Source: Pochonia chlamydosporia 170 (taxonomy: Eukaryota; Ascomycota; Sordariomycetes; Hypocreales; Clavicipitaceae). Taken from it: 64,000 nt of DNA. The stretch covers positions 1,798,001 to 1,862,000 of the forward strand of contig NC_035796.1 in NCBI RefSeq assembly GCF_001653235.2. The letters run 5' to 3'. The notes beneath the pieces are model-generated. The model worked only from the letters and a program-made list of their open reading frames with translations. It searched no databases and was not told the DNA's origin. Both the position numbers and the translations under genes were made by a program. Of this stretch, positions 20,325 through 32,429 are shown piece after piece. The stretch's first letter is position 1. Every line of letters begins with the position of its first letter.

Positions 20325-22148
20325 CTAGTAGTACAGAGCCTTGTGCCACCACTCACACCTTTCATTCGACTCAGGATCTTTAACAGCTGCAGTGTCATGA
20401 ACTGCCAAATTGAGAACTTTGTTCTCACTTCCGTAAGCTGGAACCACAGAAGCCTTCGTAATGGGACTCCTAGCCGGTATGCCTCTCATTACGAACCCAG
20501 CAATTGCGTTTTGGATTATGCTTGCAATTTCGGGATCCATTCCAGGTACGGAACCTCTAGCAAAAGTATAAGGCTGGTCATCACCGTGTAAGGCTGGTGG
20601 AACCGAGAAGTCAAAATGGAATGCTGGCGTTCCATGCAGTTGCGCATACTTGGCCATGGCGTTGGTGTTGCAGGTGAGTGCTAACTCCCCAATCAACGTC
20701 ATTACGCGACCAATAGGGTCCTTCCAAGGCTTGGATCCGTTGTACACTGGCGGATAGAGCTTTTCCAGTACGAAATCCTGGTTTTCTTCAGATATGGTAG
20801 GCAAGATGTCTCGAAGCTGAATGCGCAGGTGGGTATTATTCCCGGCTGATCGGGGATCCGTGAAGACAAGGCCCTCATTAGCTGTGTGGGAAGAGAGAAT
20901 AGCCACATGTTTTGCGTACGAGCCTTGCATAAGTAGCTTTGCCGCAGGTCCAGGAACAAAATCATTATCTACAACGGGACCAAAGGTAAATGTGCCCCAG
21001 AAGGAATCACCAACCTGCTTGGCATTGGCAACCAACAGCTCGTTTGATGGCAAAGTTCTTGCCGCTTCGATAGAGCTGACATTGAGGTTAGATAGAAACT
21101 TGGCATAAGTTTCCTCCTGGATCTGAGTGCCTGGGGTCGGTACGAAACCAGACGATTGAGGGATGGCCCGTTGAAATGCAACTGGCTTCAAACCACCATA
21201 AGCTGTGAGCTGGTGCATCACAGAACCTCCCCCAGATGAAACGCCCATAATGGTGACTTCGTCTTTGTTTCCACCAAATTTATGAATGTTTTGCTGGATC
21301 CACTGAAGAGCAAGTCTCTGATCCAGTAATCCAGCATTTGCCTGAACCGTTTGTTTGAAGAGTTGGTCCTGAGAGGAAGCCAAATGCGCCAAGTCGGTAA
21401 TTTAAGGCAACAAAAATCGCCCCATCGGCGCCTCCGCGCTGAGTCGCGGCAAGTAAATCGTCAGGGCTGCCGAACATGCCTTTCTCTCCAAACACGTACC
21501 CACCACCCTGGAGCTCAGTTAGTCTACCCGTCATGGCCGATGGTCTGCAAAAAGGGCTTGTAGTTGTAAGGGGAGACTGACATGAATCCAGGCAATGACA
21601 GGAGCTCCCTTTGGGCTGTGCGCCACCTGTGTATTTCTAGCTTCAAACACACGTTTCGGGACCAATACATCTAAAACAAGGCAGTCCTCCGTCATTCGAT
21701 GGTCAATAGGTTGAGGCGGGAGACGCTTCACTGTTTCTACAGCTTGCGTAAAGTTAAACGGCTGTCCTGCGGCCCACGCAGGGGCAAATAACATAGAAAC
21801 TGCAAGCCAATCCGGGTATGCTTGAGGGCATATTTTGCCCACACTTCCATCTTGGACCCTAGATTTATACCCCTTTGGGGGCACTGGCGCCGCGAATCGC
21901 AACTTGCCTAGGGGGGGCTCAGCATAAGGAATGTTGGTGAAGTTATACATCTGGGTTTTCTCCTAACGTGGAATGTCAATTATGACTCTATAATCCGATG
22001 TCTTTCTTGGTTATGTTACCCATACATTAAATGAGATAGCACGATGGACTTGATAGCCCAAGTCAATCGTGGGCAGCCTTATATGGGTATTGAATACCGC
22101 CTGAGCAGCAACCAATAAGTTAGCGAAAATAGTGATCCAAATTTTCAT
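20325..22148 (-). pseudogene. Secreted type-B carboxylesterase with one frameshift
   Basis: Minus-strand exons: 22026-22148 (signal peptide MKIWITIFANLLVAA), 21582-21950 and 20325-21507. Introns 21951-22025 and 21508-21581 are both phase 0. Family signs of carboxylesterase type B: NIPYAEPPLGKLRFAAP, EDCLVLDV, GGGYVFG, ALNYRLGAFGFLSG, nucleophile elbow GVSSGGGSVMHQ (Ser in place of the usual GESAGG context), ANEGLVF for the acidic member, and PPALHGDD for the His. The third exon is one base too long: frame is lost near 21341-21346 between LSGPTLQTNG and NAGLLDQRLALQW, where one extra G would explain it. No intron fits. Everything downstream is open for more than 330 codons, so the break is recent or a sequence error. 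The product would be secreted and hydrolyse carboxylic esters. Confidence 0.75.
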
Positions 22149-23895
22149 CTTGAAGAGAGTATTGGTAAAGCTTTAGGATAACGGTCTGAAAAAATGAAAC
22201 GATATTGAATTGAGCCTCTCGAACGAGAGATCCAACGGAATTTATAGACACTCCATAGTCGGCTTGTGGGGATTGTAACGGTACGAGTGCACGAACAAGG
22301 TCGAGTGCGACTTGGATGAAGCGATTATTCACAAGGAGAAAAAGAGAACCCGTAAAGGAACTCTGGCTGAAGCTATTTACACAATGCTCACAAAGTGAGA
22401 CATTCATTAAACGGGCAGGTCACATGATTCCCTCACAGGGATCATATCACATCAGGCGATGCGCAAATCCTCAACCCGCGGTTCGTGGACTATGCCCGAA
22501 TTTGTGGCAGACTTGAGGATTCCTCGAACGCTCGGAACTGGCATAACTCTGATTATTCGTTCCGGGCCTCGCTGTTATGGTGGCGTCTCGTCGTCCGAGA
22601 TTACGGCAATTACGCATGAAAAGTAACTGGAATAACAGGTAAGCTCGGCAATGGCGTTATCTAATTGGTTCATTCGTGTACGAGCTGGAACCCACTTAAG
22701 TTTCTCCTGCACCACGCCGCTACGGATTCTTGTCAGTTCACAGACTATCTACGGCCATCGGCAACAATTCCTACGGGAAAAAAAGGCTTGGAAGTCTTGG
22801 CACAAATGACGCATGACATTGGAGTGATGGCCGGGACTCTTATTTTGCTAACCACTTGGGGGATTGCTATGTGACCATGACTTTTACCACTATTAGTTCG
22901 CTAAATCTTCTCGACTCAGAGGCACTTCTCAACAAAGACGGTGTAGCAAGATGCCGTAACATCTTCTAAACACTCGAAGGGTTGGCATTCTTGTCACGTA
23001 GTCCAAACTGAAGGACAGATTGTGAGAGCTTTATTTTGGTGGCTTTATTAACATCAATGGCCCAACCAGTTACACTCATTGAGAACTGAGAGATAATGGG
23101 CCTGGAGATTGTTGTAAACAATAGGAGTGGCACCGTTTATTGCATGTGGGTGGACGGAGGCATAGCCCTCTGAGTAGGGTCAACCGCATAGAAGAGGCGG
23201 AAATTTGTTGTAGCTGAAAACGAGCGGCGGTTCAAAATTGAAAGAGAATTTCACACAATCCTCTAAGGGGGCGCATTTCAGAACTTATAGTGACCTTTAA
23301 AACTATGCGATGTCGATATAAGGATCTTTCTCGTCTTTTCTGCTAGTAATTAGCAAAAGATTGAGGTATCTTCCACGCACCGCCCAGGGGCCGTCAACTG
23401 TCGAACATGACGGGATATTGCAGCCTAGAGCTCTCGGAAGTTATGAGACCACGTGAACAGATAAATGCCGTATTACCAGCAGGTATGGAGGCATTAAATA
23501 GAACTGCATTCTTGGGTATAAAATATTAATGTTAGAAAACAGCTGCTTTATAGTTTTAACGGAATAGAAAAATTCTATAACGGACAGGTTTAATCGTTCC
23601 CAAGTTCTCATGCGATAAGATTACAGATGACTAGTCCATCATGGAATGAGGCACTTAGATACTTATTAAGTTATAGCTAAAATACACGTTAAGAGTTTGT
23701 CAAGATTGAGTTGCACTTGCTTAGGCAAATTCACAGTTATTAATTAAATTGCAACTGAGCTACCTCTTAGGCGTATTTTACCTGGCTGTCTTTGGAACGA
23801 TGATTTTCCCAGTTTGCCATTTTGCCCGGTATCACAAACATGGCAGTCCGGTATTCTGTTTGAGTAACTAGCTGCCAACCGCAGAAAGCATAAGT
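22149..23895. other. Intergenic, nothing recognised
   Basis: About 1.75 kb upstream of the carboxylesterase and downstream of GH81. Frames are short and lack family signs. The part near 23500-23780 is AT-rich. Confidence 0.5.
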
Positions 23896-26800
23896 CTATG
23901 CTCTCAGAAATTTAAAGCCGGTACCAGCACTTTCATTGGTACCGCTGTTCACAAGTGACCCATCCGCACCAACTGTGAGGTAGAGACCATTACTAGCTGC
24001 CTTGATAGAATAGATGCCAGGCGACGCCCCTGGCTTCTGTCGGATCACAAACCGCTCCCAAGCATTTGCACTGGGACGTGCCGCATCGAGAGTATCTTTA
24101 CCAGATTGGTCCGCGGTCACGTATTGACCAGTGCTTACCAACTGTAGCATTCCTGAATTCGGGGCATAACCACTTTTGAATACGGCAGCAGACTCTTGAT
24201 TTGTATCCGAGGCGACCAGATTCGTGTTATTGGCTGATGCAACAACGTATCGTCCGGTTGCAGAGTCTTGCAATCGAAAACTTCCAATTGGGTTTTGAGG
24301 AAGCGTTCCGCAGATTGGAGCTAACTTGGGATTCGGGCGGGTTCCAATGAAGTACAATTCATTCGTGAATGTGTTCCCAGATCCTGTTTTCCTATCAGAA
24401 GGTGCAACTAAATAAGACATTGACTGTTAGCTTACCCCAGGTTGTTAAATTGGCACTCCAGGCAGCAGCGGTCTGTGGATCTGAGTTCGCATAAGCAGCA
24501 ATAATGACGCATTTCCTTGGCTGAATTAGCAAAATCGCTGCCAGCGGATGTTCAACAAAGTTCTTTACCATTCATCGCCAATTGCGGGATCTAATAATTC
24601 AGGCATCGTATAATTCCACACGTTTCGAACCCACTTGTCATCATAAAGCTCCTGCTCAGCGTCTTAGCTTTAGCAATACCAAGCATTATATCCAGGGTAG
24701 AAAATACACACCTCGTTGATTGGTGTCAGGGGAAGAATCTGAATGGCAGCAATTTGAACTTTCTCATTACCCCAGAAGAGCCAAGCACCAGCTTGCCAGT
24801 CCAAAACATTGCCCATCGTCACAAGCTTCCGGATCTCTGGTTCGGGATAGGCATTGTCTCGATCTGACTCTGCCAGGTCTGGGTAGAGGTGCCAATATAC
24901 TTTCGCAGCATGCTGTTCAGTAGCAACCAAAAGCTTAGCAAAATTAACATATTCTGAGGAAAGCGCCACTGATGCCCATAGGAGCGCGCCATAGTAACCG
25001 TTAATAGCCTCGCCTACAGACTCTTGGTCCCGACTCCCAGCGCCATTCGCAATCCCTGATGCCCAGGAATGCCCTGAGAACCAATCGCGACAGCGGGTGA
25101 TAGGGAAATACGGATCTTGATCGGATGGATTAATTATATCTCTAAAACAATTCTTATGTAAGTCTTCTGCCAAAACTCTAAAGGTCAACGGATGGTAGTA
25201 TTACCTTGCGAACCAGTTGATATAATCCTTGTGCTGCTTAAGCCATTCCTTATCAAATTTGGCAATTACCGCAGCTACTGTCAAGAAATAGCCGTAGTGG
25301 AAATGATGATCATTATAAAATCCATTACCAAAATCGACCCAGACATTATTTGCACCGGCTTTGTTAATAACCCCTCCCCAAGTAGACTCGTATGCTGGAA
25401 GTACTGTTGAGGAGGGTTGAAACCAGTGGTCGAAGGACGCTTTTAGGTACTCTACCACTGGCTTCACGAGGTCTGTGCGTTTTAAATCATCTCTAGAAAA
25501 CGAATTAATGTCAGCGAAATATCCTGATTGTTGATAGTCCATAACATACGCAATTATTGCAAGCCGTGCCGTGGCTGCAAGAGTGCCGCCCCAAAAATAG
25601 AAGTCCCCAGGAACTGGTGCGTCGGAAACGTTTAATTGTGCAACTTCATATTCTAAACCCTGAAGAACAGGTGTCACACAGGACTCATCTAAGTTCCGTC
25701 CGGGGCTCCAAGTGACGGATGATAGTTGATGGAGCATTTGCCATCTGTTACCAATTGCGGGGTACATCCATCCCTATACCGATTAGCTAGGCCTATGTTA
25801 GTGGTTTCTGGGAATATAATACCTTGGTGGTGAGATAGCTCAGTGAGCTTGTATCTGGATAATTGGCATTTTGCAAGGTTTGGCGGTGATGAGGCCAAGT
25901 TAGCATCAACAGACGGCCTCCATCTCCGACGACCTTCCAATCGAACGAAAGAATGGCCGTATTGTTCGCAAAGGAATAACTTGTTTTTACTGAAGTAGGA
26001 TAGACATTGCTGTGCTCGTTTAAGAGAGCTTGATGTGCCGGTTTGTCAAGTTTGACGAGACGTAGAACTCCAGAGTAGATTGAGTTAGCTCGGATCGACC
26101 CTCCATCTTGCCCGGAAGTTGCTGTCAGGGAAATTGGTGACAAAGCATATATAATGTATGTTGCATCTTTGTTATCGGTTACATTAAACGTAGTACCAGT
26201 TGCATTGACTGTTGCACGTTAGAGCCTATATAGTCTTAGTTATTGTGGCGACTTACCACTTTGTCCATCTTTCAAGGTCAAGCCATTGAATGCCTTGATA
26301 CCTCCATTGTTGCTTGTTAGAATTGGAGTAGATGCATTGTATTGGAAGGTCAGGTATGGCGAGCCCGGTACCAGATACGCCGTCATCGACGCATTATATT
26401 GGAAATACTGTATGGTGACGGACTGAGTGTCGAACGCGACTGCCTTATGATTAATAAAACTGCCGCTATGCTCGATAAATGATGCTTTCCAGTCCTTCTG
26501 GGTAGGCTGTTTAATTGAGGTACCATCCATTTGCCTATTGGTACTAATGCCAAACACGATACCATTACCATCTAAGGAGCTTTCATACGGAAAAGGGCCT
26601 GCAGCAGTGGCATTGCCAGGAGGGGCCGCAAACGGAGCCCACCAGGAGTTTGTTGGATACTTGCATCCCGTTAGCAATCTGTGCGAGCCCTAAAAGATGA
26701 AGGAAAAAAGGAATGTGATTTGGTCGTGTTGCTCACTGGTGGTTTCAAACCGGCAAAAAATGAATTTAACGGAGGTGATACACAATTGACTAGACCTCCC

Positions 26801-27016
26801 GCAATTCCTTCGGCCGAATCAGTTGCGATGGGATTTAAGGTAGTATCTAGAACTGGCACATTAGATAAGCATTTGCAGTGTTGTTATCACAGTCAAAATA
26901 GAAAATCGATACTAACCACCATCAACGGCAACTCTCCTTTCGATAACAGCCCCGGCAAGAACAAACTCTAAGGAAAGAGGAGGTAGCAACACCGCTAAAA
27001 TGTTAAACTTTACCAT
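23896..27016 (-). CDS. GH81 endo-beta-1,3-glucanase with C-terminal beta-trefoil-like domain
   Basis: Nine exons on the minus strand: 26917-27016, 26737-26852, 26257-26689, 25823-26208, 25205-25773, 24712-25141, 24569-24651, 24436-24515 and 23896-24383 (2685 nt, 894 aa). All eight introns are 47-64 nt. The N terminus is a signal peptide (MVKFNILAVLLPPLSLEFVLA). GH81 landmarks: YPTNSWWAPF, MLTWPHHRQ, GDFYFWGGTL, DFGNGFYNDHHFHYGYF (Asp about 500) and GAGSRDQESVGEAINGYYG, with the Glu pair at about 575 and 579 that includes the proposed catalytic base; then GAWLFWG and TNELYFIGTRP. Residues about 760-894 form an added domain with repeats such as GSFRLQDSATGRYVV, GQYVTAD and NGLYLTV, resembling a fascin/ricin-type beta-trefoil that could bind glucan. 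It cleaves beta-1,3-glucan outside the cell and is divergent from the GH55 gene. Confidence 0.92.
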
Positions 27017-28899
27017 CTTGATCGCGAATTTAGATGCCGTGATTCTGAGAATAAATACTGATGAAAATGATTACAGGATAGTAACGCTTAGTGATGAGCG
27101 GATATCTTCGAACTTTTTATAAGCTTAGACTTGCCTTCCCTAAGCCACTGAAACTAACAGATATAGTGTTTAACCGAGACTATTACTCATGCGAATCATC
27201 ACTGGCATACATGTGCATTTACCCGACACTTTTAATAAATCGGCCCGACATAAATATTCAAGGAGCTAAATCAATGCCAGTGTATTTCTACCCTTGAGTA
27301 GCTTTGTAAAACGCACTAGGGAAGCTGGAACAGGGTTCAAAATCACCTTCGGCTGGACGGGCATCAAGCCATATATCAGGGGTGCTTTTCGACAGGGTAA
27401 TTATTCGGATACTGTCCACCATTTCATCAGAAAGAATGCAACCCAAAAGTCAGTTAGGGCCGACTCTGTCTCTAAAACAGGTTCATTTGTGACTCGACTA
27501 GGATCGAGAGTTGCTCAACCCGCGGACTCTAGAAGACAGGCACTAACCAATCGTAAGATACTCTCCGTCTTAATGCATCGCCTAAATCCAAGATAGCACT
27601 TCAGTGTCGGCTCCGTGGATGGGTCGATAAGTTTATAGCGTGTTCGGGCCGTCTTGTGACTTTTGGCAATTCCGAAGTCACTGGGTTGGTACATCTTGTG
27701 TGTCAAGAAGGGCAATACCGCTCATATGAGAGAATCTCTGTCCTAGACATTGAGACTCCCACGTGTTCCAGGAAGTCAAAAACGCTGTCAAGAGCCCCCC
27801 GGCCGAGTTATGAGCTGCGTTTCTTTGAATAATTAAATTCTTGCTCACTGTTCTTCATAAAGCTGGATTGAATCTACTTCCCTTGTATAGTCGTCTTTCA
27901 ATTTAGTGAAATAAGTGCCAAAATATCCTTCTAGTTACATCTAATAGTCCCTTGGTATAATCGCTTTTGTACCTAGGAGATCGTGCTATTTAGTTTCATT
28001 TTATCTAGAGATTTCGCGTTATATTTCTTCTGCAATAATTGATAATAGTCTTATTTGGTGTACATTAATATTGCTGGCTTACTTAACTTCAACAGAGAGG
28101 ATATTAGTCAAGCAGACGGAAAGTTAGCCGCTGGCTGATGTTAATAATAGGTTGTCGGCAAGGTAAATGTCTGTGTATGTATCTGTAGTACTCTGAAATT
28201 GGTTAGGCAAAACCACAACCCCGTGCTAGGCTTTTTCCGATTGGCCCGTATCGAAACAAGGGTAACCAGCTAGGTAACTGGCTAATGTCCAGATAAGTAA
28301 AGATCGGCGAGAGGGTAAGTGTTGGACCGGCCCGATTAGGAACGAATTTGTTAAACTCGTATCACCGTTGCATACATCTCCCTCACTCTACTATATTCCC
28401 CACAATATTTAGCATATCGCCACAGCTCGGAATTAGCGGCGGCTGGTTGGATGGCCTAAATGTGGTGACAAATCTTTTCATTGATGTCTATAGCTGCATT
28501 AAATTATATTCAGCCGAAGTTTTATGAGAAATTGCAAGAGTTTCATGTGTGAGACCGAGGAGCGGCCGAAACAGCAGCGTGAAGTTAGCTTTTAAATGAA
28601 TATTCTCGAGTATGTTGTCGATGCAGTGGTGAAGATCGAAATCCGGCATGGTGATCCTATCCTTGAGCATGCTCCCTCCAGACTGCAAGCTTATTAGATT
28701 TATTAAATTAGTTCTTAGCATCTAAAGATTTACTTAAAGGGACATAGTTCATCTAAGCAGCCTCACATTGTTCGTGTTAATCCAAGTCGAGCGAGTACCT
28801 GACAGACGCCTAATCTATCTGTTTTCGCAAATTTTCCAAGTATTCACTAAATTTTTAAGCTGCCCTAGCCTACCAACCAAAACATACTAAGCCCCAGCC
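27017..28899. other. Divergent promoter region between two beta-1,3-glucanase genes
   Basis: 1.88 kb separating the start codons of GH81 (minus) and GH55 (plus). It is AT-rich in parts. No gene is supported. As a shared upstream region it could hold common control sites, but none can be named from sequence alone. Confidence 0.5.
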
Positions 28900-31263
28900 A
28901 TGAAGGAACTACGAAACTATTTCAACCTTGCGCTTGCCGCTTCAGTCGGGTCGATAAATCCAGCTGTTGCGCTCTCAACTCCTGGAGGACTTTGGCCATC
29001 GGCGAACAATACATGGAATTCTTCCGCTCCAAGTACCTCAGATTGGTGGTTCGCAAAGATCGATCGCCGTGGCACTGTTCCATTTATTCCCTCTTACAAC
29101 TACACTATATTCCGCAATGTAAAGGATTATGGCGCTGTTGGTGATGGAGTCGTCGATGACACAGCCGCTATCAATCATGCAATTACTGCTGGGGGGAATA
29201 GGTGCGGCAAGGGCTGTGATTCCAGCACCACAGCCCCGGGAATTTTATACTTCCCCCCAGGTACATACTTGGTCTCTTCACCGATAGTCGCGTATTACTA
29301 CACACAGATTATTGGCGATGCTTCTTCCGTTCCAACACTGAAAGCTTCATCCAACTTCTCCGGAATTGCGGTTATTGATGCAGATCCATACAACGACCAG
29401 GGTAACAATTGGTTTACCAACCAAAACAACTTTTTTCGTCAAGTTCGCAATTTCAAAATAGATTTAACCAGCCAGCCTATGACAACAGGCACTGGGATTC
29501 ACTGGCAAGTTGCACAGGCATCGTCATTGCAAAATATTGAATTCAACATGATTGTGAGCAAAAACAAAGAAAACTCACAAAGAGGCATATTCATGGAGAA
29601 TGGATCCGGTGGCTTTATGACCGACTTGACCTTTAATGGAGGAAGGTACGGTATGGTTCTAGGCAGTGAGCAATTCACATCGCGCAATCTTAGGTTTAAC
29701 AATTGCCAAACTGCCATTTTCCAGATCTGGAATTGGGTTTGGACATACCATGGACTCTCTATCAACAATTGCGACATCGGTATTGACATAACGTCTGGTG
29801 ACCCAATTCAGAGTGTGGGTTCTATCATTGTTCAGGATAGCGTATTCAGCAATACTAGCATCGGCATTACAACTTTGTACGACCCCAGCCAGGAAGGTGC
29901 AAATGGTACAATGATCCTGGATAATGTTAACTTCTTACATACTCCTGTGGCTGTACAAAACACCCGTTCTGGGAAGGTTGTCCTGCACGGCAGCGCCAAC
30001 ATTGCCTCATGGATTCAGGGGCGTGCTTACGTTGGTAAACAGGGCAGGTCTGTTCAGGCAGCTTACCCAGCAACACAGCGACCTGCTGCACTTGTTGACA
30101 GCAAAGGAAATATCTTTACGAAAAGCAAAAACCAGTATCTCAACGTCGATGCGTCAAAATTTATATCGGTAAAAGCTCGGGGCGCCATAGGAAACGGGCT
30201 AAGTGACGACACAGCGGCCATCCAAGCTATCTTTGATGCAATCAAGCCAGACGAGGTTGTATTCTTTGATCACGGTGCATATTTAATCACCGACACTGTT
30301 TTTGTGCCGCCTAATGTGCGAATTGTGGGCGAAATCTGGCCGCTTATTATGGCTGGCGGAAACACCTCGTTTAATAACCCTGCACATCCTAAACCGGTTT
30401 TTAAAATTGGAAAGCCTGGCGACGTCGGAATAGTTGAGATCTCGGATCTTATATTCGAAACACAAGGACCTCAACCGGGTGCTATTCTCATGGAATGGAA
30501 TGTTGGGGCTACAAGCAAAGGTTCTACAGGTCTCTGGGATGTGCATTTCCGTGTTGGGGGATCCGCAGGTACTGGTCTGCAGTCTGACACGTGTGGCAAA
30601 TCACCCGACTTAACCACAACACCAAAACCTGAGTGTTTTGGTGCCTGGATGCTCCTTCACGTTACAGCAGATGCCTCAATATACATGGAAAACACATGGC
30701 TTTGGGTTGCTGATCACGAACTGGATCTCCCTGACCATTCACAGATCAACATTTATAGTGGACGAGGAATCATGATAGAGAGTACCAAGGGTACATGGCT
30801 TTGGGGTACTGCTTCCGAGCACAATGTTCTCTATAATTACCAACTTCGCAACGCCAGAAATGTGTATATGGCGACGATACAAACGGAAACCGCATACTTC
30901 CAGGGGAATCCAGACGCTAGGGTTCCTTTCAAATCCCAGGCCTCTTGGGATGATCCAGACTTTTCTTCATGCTCTGCTAATAATTGCGCACGGACCTGGG
31001 GCTTAAGGGTTCTTAACTGCGAGGATGTATTTTTATACGGCGGCGGCCTCTATAGCTTTTTCGACAATTACGGCCAAGATTGCCTAAATACGGAATCATG
31101 CCAGGAAAGCATTATTGATATACAGCATTCCAAGATCAAAATATTTGGAGTAAGCACCAAGGCCAGTGTAAACATCATCAACAATAACGGAAGCGCTCAA
31201 ATGGTGCACGACGCAGACAATTTAAGCTCCTTCTGCGCTACTGTTGCGGTTTTTGAGCAGTAG
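28900..31263 (+). CDS. GH55 exo-beta-1,3-glucanase
   Basis: Intronless 787-aa secreted protein. Signal peptide within the first 24 residues (LALAASVGSINPAVA). GH55 enzymes are built from two tandem right-handed beta-helix domains of the pectate-lyase-3 type; both starts are visible: FRNVKDYGAVGDGVVDDTAA at about residue 71 and FISVKARGAIGNGLSDDTAA at about 417. Further GH55 features are GILYFPPGTYLVSSP, DVHFRVGG, a WLWVADHELD segment, and a Cys-containing C-terminal region with SCSANNC and DCLNTESC. The length is usual for the family. The enzyme releases glucose or short oligomers from beta-1,3-glucan ends. Next to GH81 it gives an endo plus exo pair for glucan breakdown. Confidence 0.93.
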   Translation: MKELRNYFNLALAASVGSINPAVALSTPGGLWPSANNTWNSSAPSTSDWWFAKIDRRGTVPFIPSYNYTIFRNVKDYGAVGDGVVDDTAAINHAITAGGNRCGKGCDSSTTAPGILYFPPGTYLVSSPIVAYYYTQIIGDASSVPTLKASSNFSGIAVIDADPYNDQGNNWFTNQNNFFRQVRNFKIDLTSQPMTTGTGIHWQVAQASSLQNIEFNMIVSKNKENSQRGIFMENGSGGFMTDLTFNGGRYGMVLGSEQFTSRNLRFNNCQTAIFQIWNWVWTYHGLSINNCDIGIDITSGDPIQSVGSIIVQDSVFSNTSIGITTLYDPSQEGANGTMILDNVNFLHTPVAVQNTRSGKVVLHGSANIASWIQGRAYVGKQGRSVQAAYPATQRPAALVDSKGNIFTKSKNQYLNVDASKFISVKARGAIGNGLSDDTAAIQAIFDAIKPDEVVFFDHGAYLITDTVFVPPNVRIVGEIWPLIMAGGNTSFNNPAHPKPVFKIGKPGDVGIVEISDLIFETQGPQPGAILMEWNVGATSKGSTGLWDVHFRVGGSAGTGLQSDTCGKSPDLTTTPKPECFGAWMLLHVTADASIYMENTWLWVADHELDLPDHSQINIYSGRGIMIESTKGTWLWGTASEHNVLYNYQLRNARNVYMATIQTETAYFQGNPDARVPFKSQASWDDPDFSSCSANNCARTWGLRVLNCEDVFLYGGGLYSFFDNYGQDCLNTESCQESIIDIQHSKIKIFGVSTKASVNIINNNGSAQMVHDADNLSSFCATVAVFEQ

Positions 31264-32429
31264 CAGATATTCAAGAGCCCTTGATAAATTGCACAATCAT
31301 CTAAAGATTAATTTCAAAAGTCTCGACTTAATATTGGCGGCCGATGTTGCTAATAGCAGCGCAATATTAGCTGTGATAGCAAAGATGCAATGTTTAAAGC
31401 CATAGATCAGCTTAACTTTATGGCAAAAGTTAACTAAACTTGTATAACATTGCGATTAATGTGTATGACAAAGTGAGAGAAAGGGCAACAGGTAAAACGG
31501 AACTTTAAAGTTCCTCCCTTAACAAGAGCAGATCTTTTTTCGGTAGAGTTATCCAAGCCAATCGTTCTCTTAGGCCGAATATTCTCCAATTGAGTACTCC
31601 ACTATAACTCGGCTACTACTAAGGCCGGTAGAAGGACTGGGTTAAGACGTCTTCTACCAATATCCCTCCCTTCCCTCCACCCTAACCCTACTCCTACTCC
31701 TACACAAGCTAGTGTAGCGACTGTGCGCTATGTCTAACGATAAGTGTCACATTACGACTTGCTCCAGGTGCATTCGATAATGGATGCGAAATTTAATTAA
31801 CACATCTATCTAGGAATTAGGTCCTCCTCTTTATCTCCTTAACAGTAAATTAGGAGGTTGGTGATAACCTTTAGAGTTAGATCACCAGCTACCGAGTTCC
31901 TCGTTAAGAGAGATCCTTAGTCACATAGGCGTTAACACCTATTGTGAAAGTTTCTAAGCAGTTTTTCCCATATTTATCTCAGTTAGAGAAACACTGCATG
32001 GTACACAAATTAAATAGGGCGGGCCCTCAACCTCTAATCCCAATTTGGACATATTAGACACTGGTTAACACCCCAGTCGAAGGATATATGCAGTCTCGTG
32101 TTAAAGTTCGAAATGGTATAAACTGCTCCCTCTACACTACTTGCTCCTGTTCAATGCTCTTCTCCTAAGTTACCACTGATTACGCATAATACCGGGGATT
32201 TTTGTGGTACATGGAAGCAATTAAACTTTCTGGAGACAGTCTATTAAAGACATTGATGGAAGGAGAAATTTTGGGACCAGAAGAACAGTATATTAATAAC
32301 GAGGGTATGCAATATAATGGAAATATATTCAAGGAACTGCTGGTCCATGAGAAGCGAAGATGTTGCTATCGAGTGCGATAACCCTCGACAGGGAAATAGC
32401 TGCGAGCCTTTAAAGCTATAAAACAATCA
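31264..32429. other. AT-rich intergenic region
   Basis: 1.17 kb between the GH55 stop and the stop of the Zn2Cys6 regulator (convergent). Many TA steps suggest mild RIP-like decay, but no element can be identified. Confidence 0.45.
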
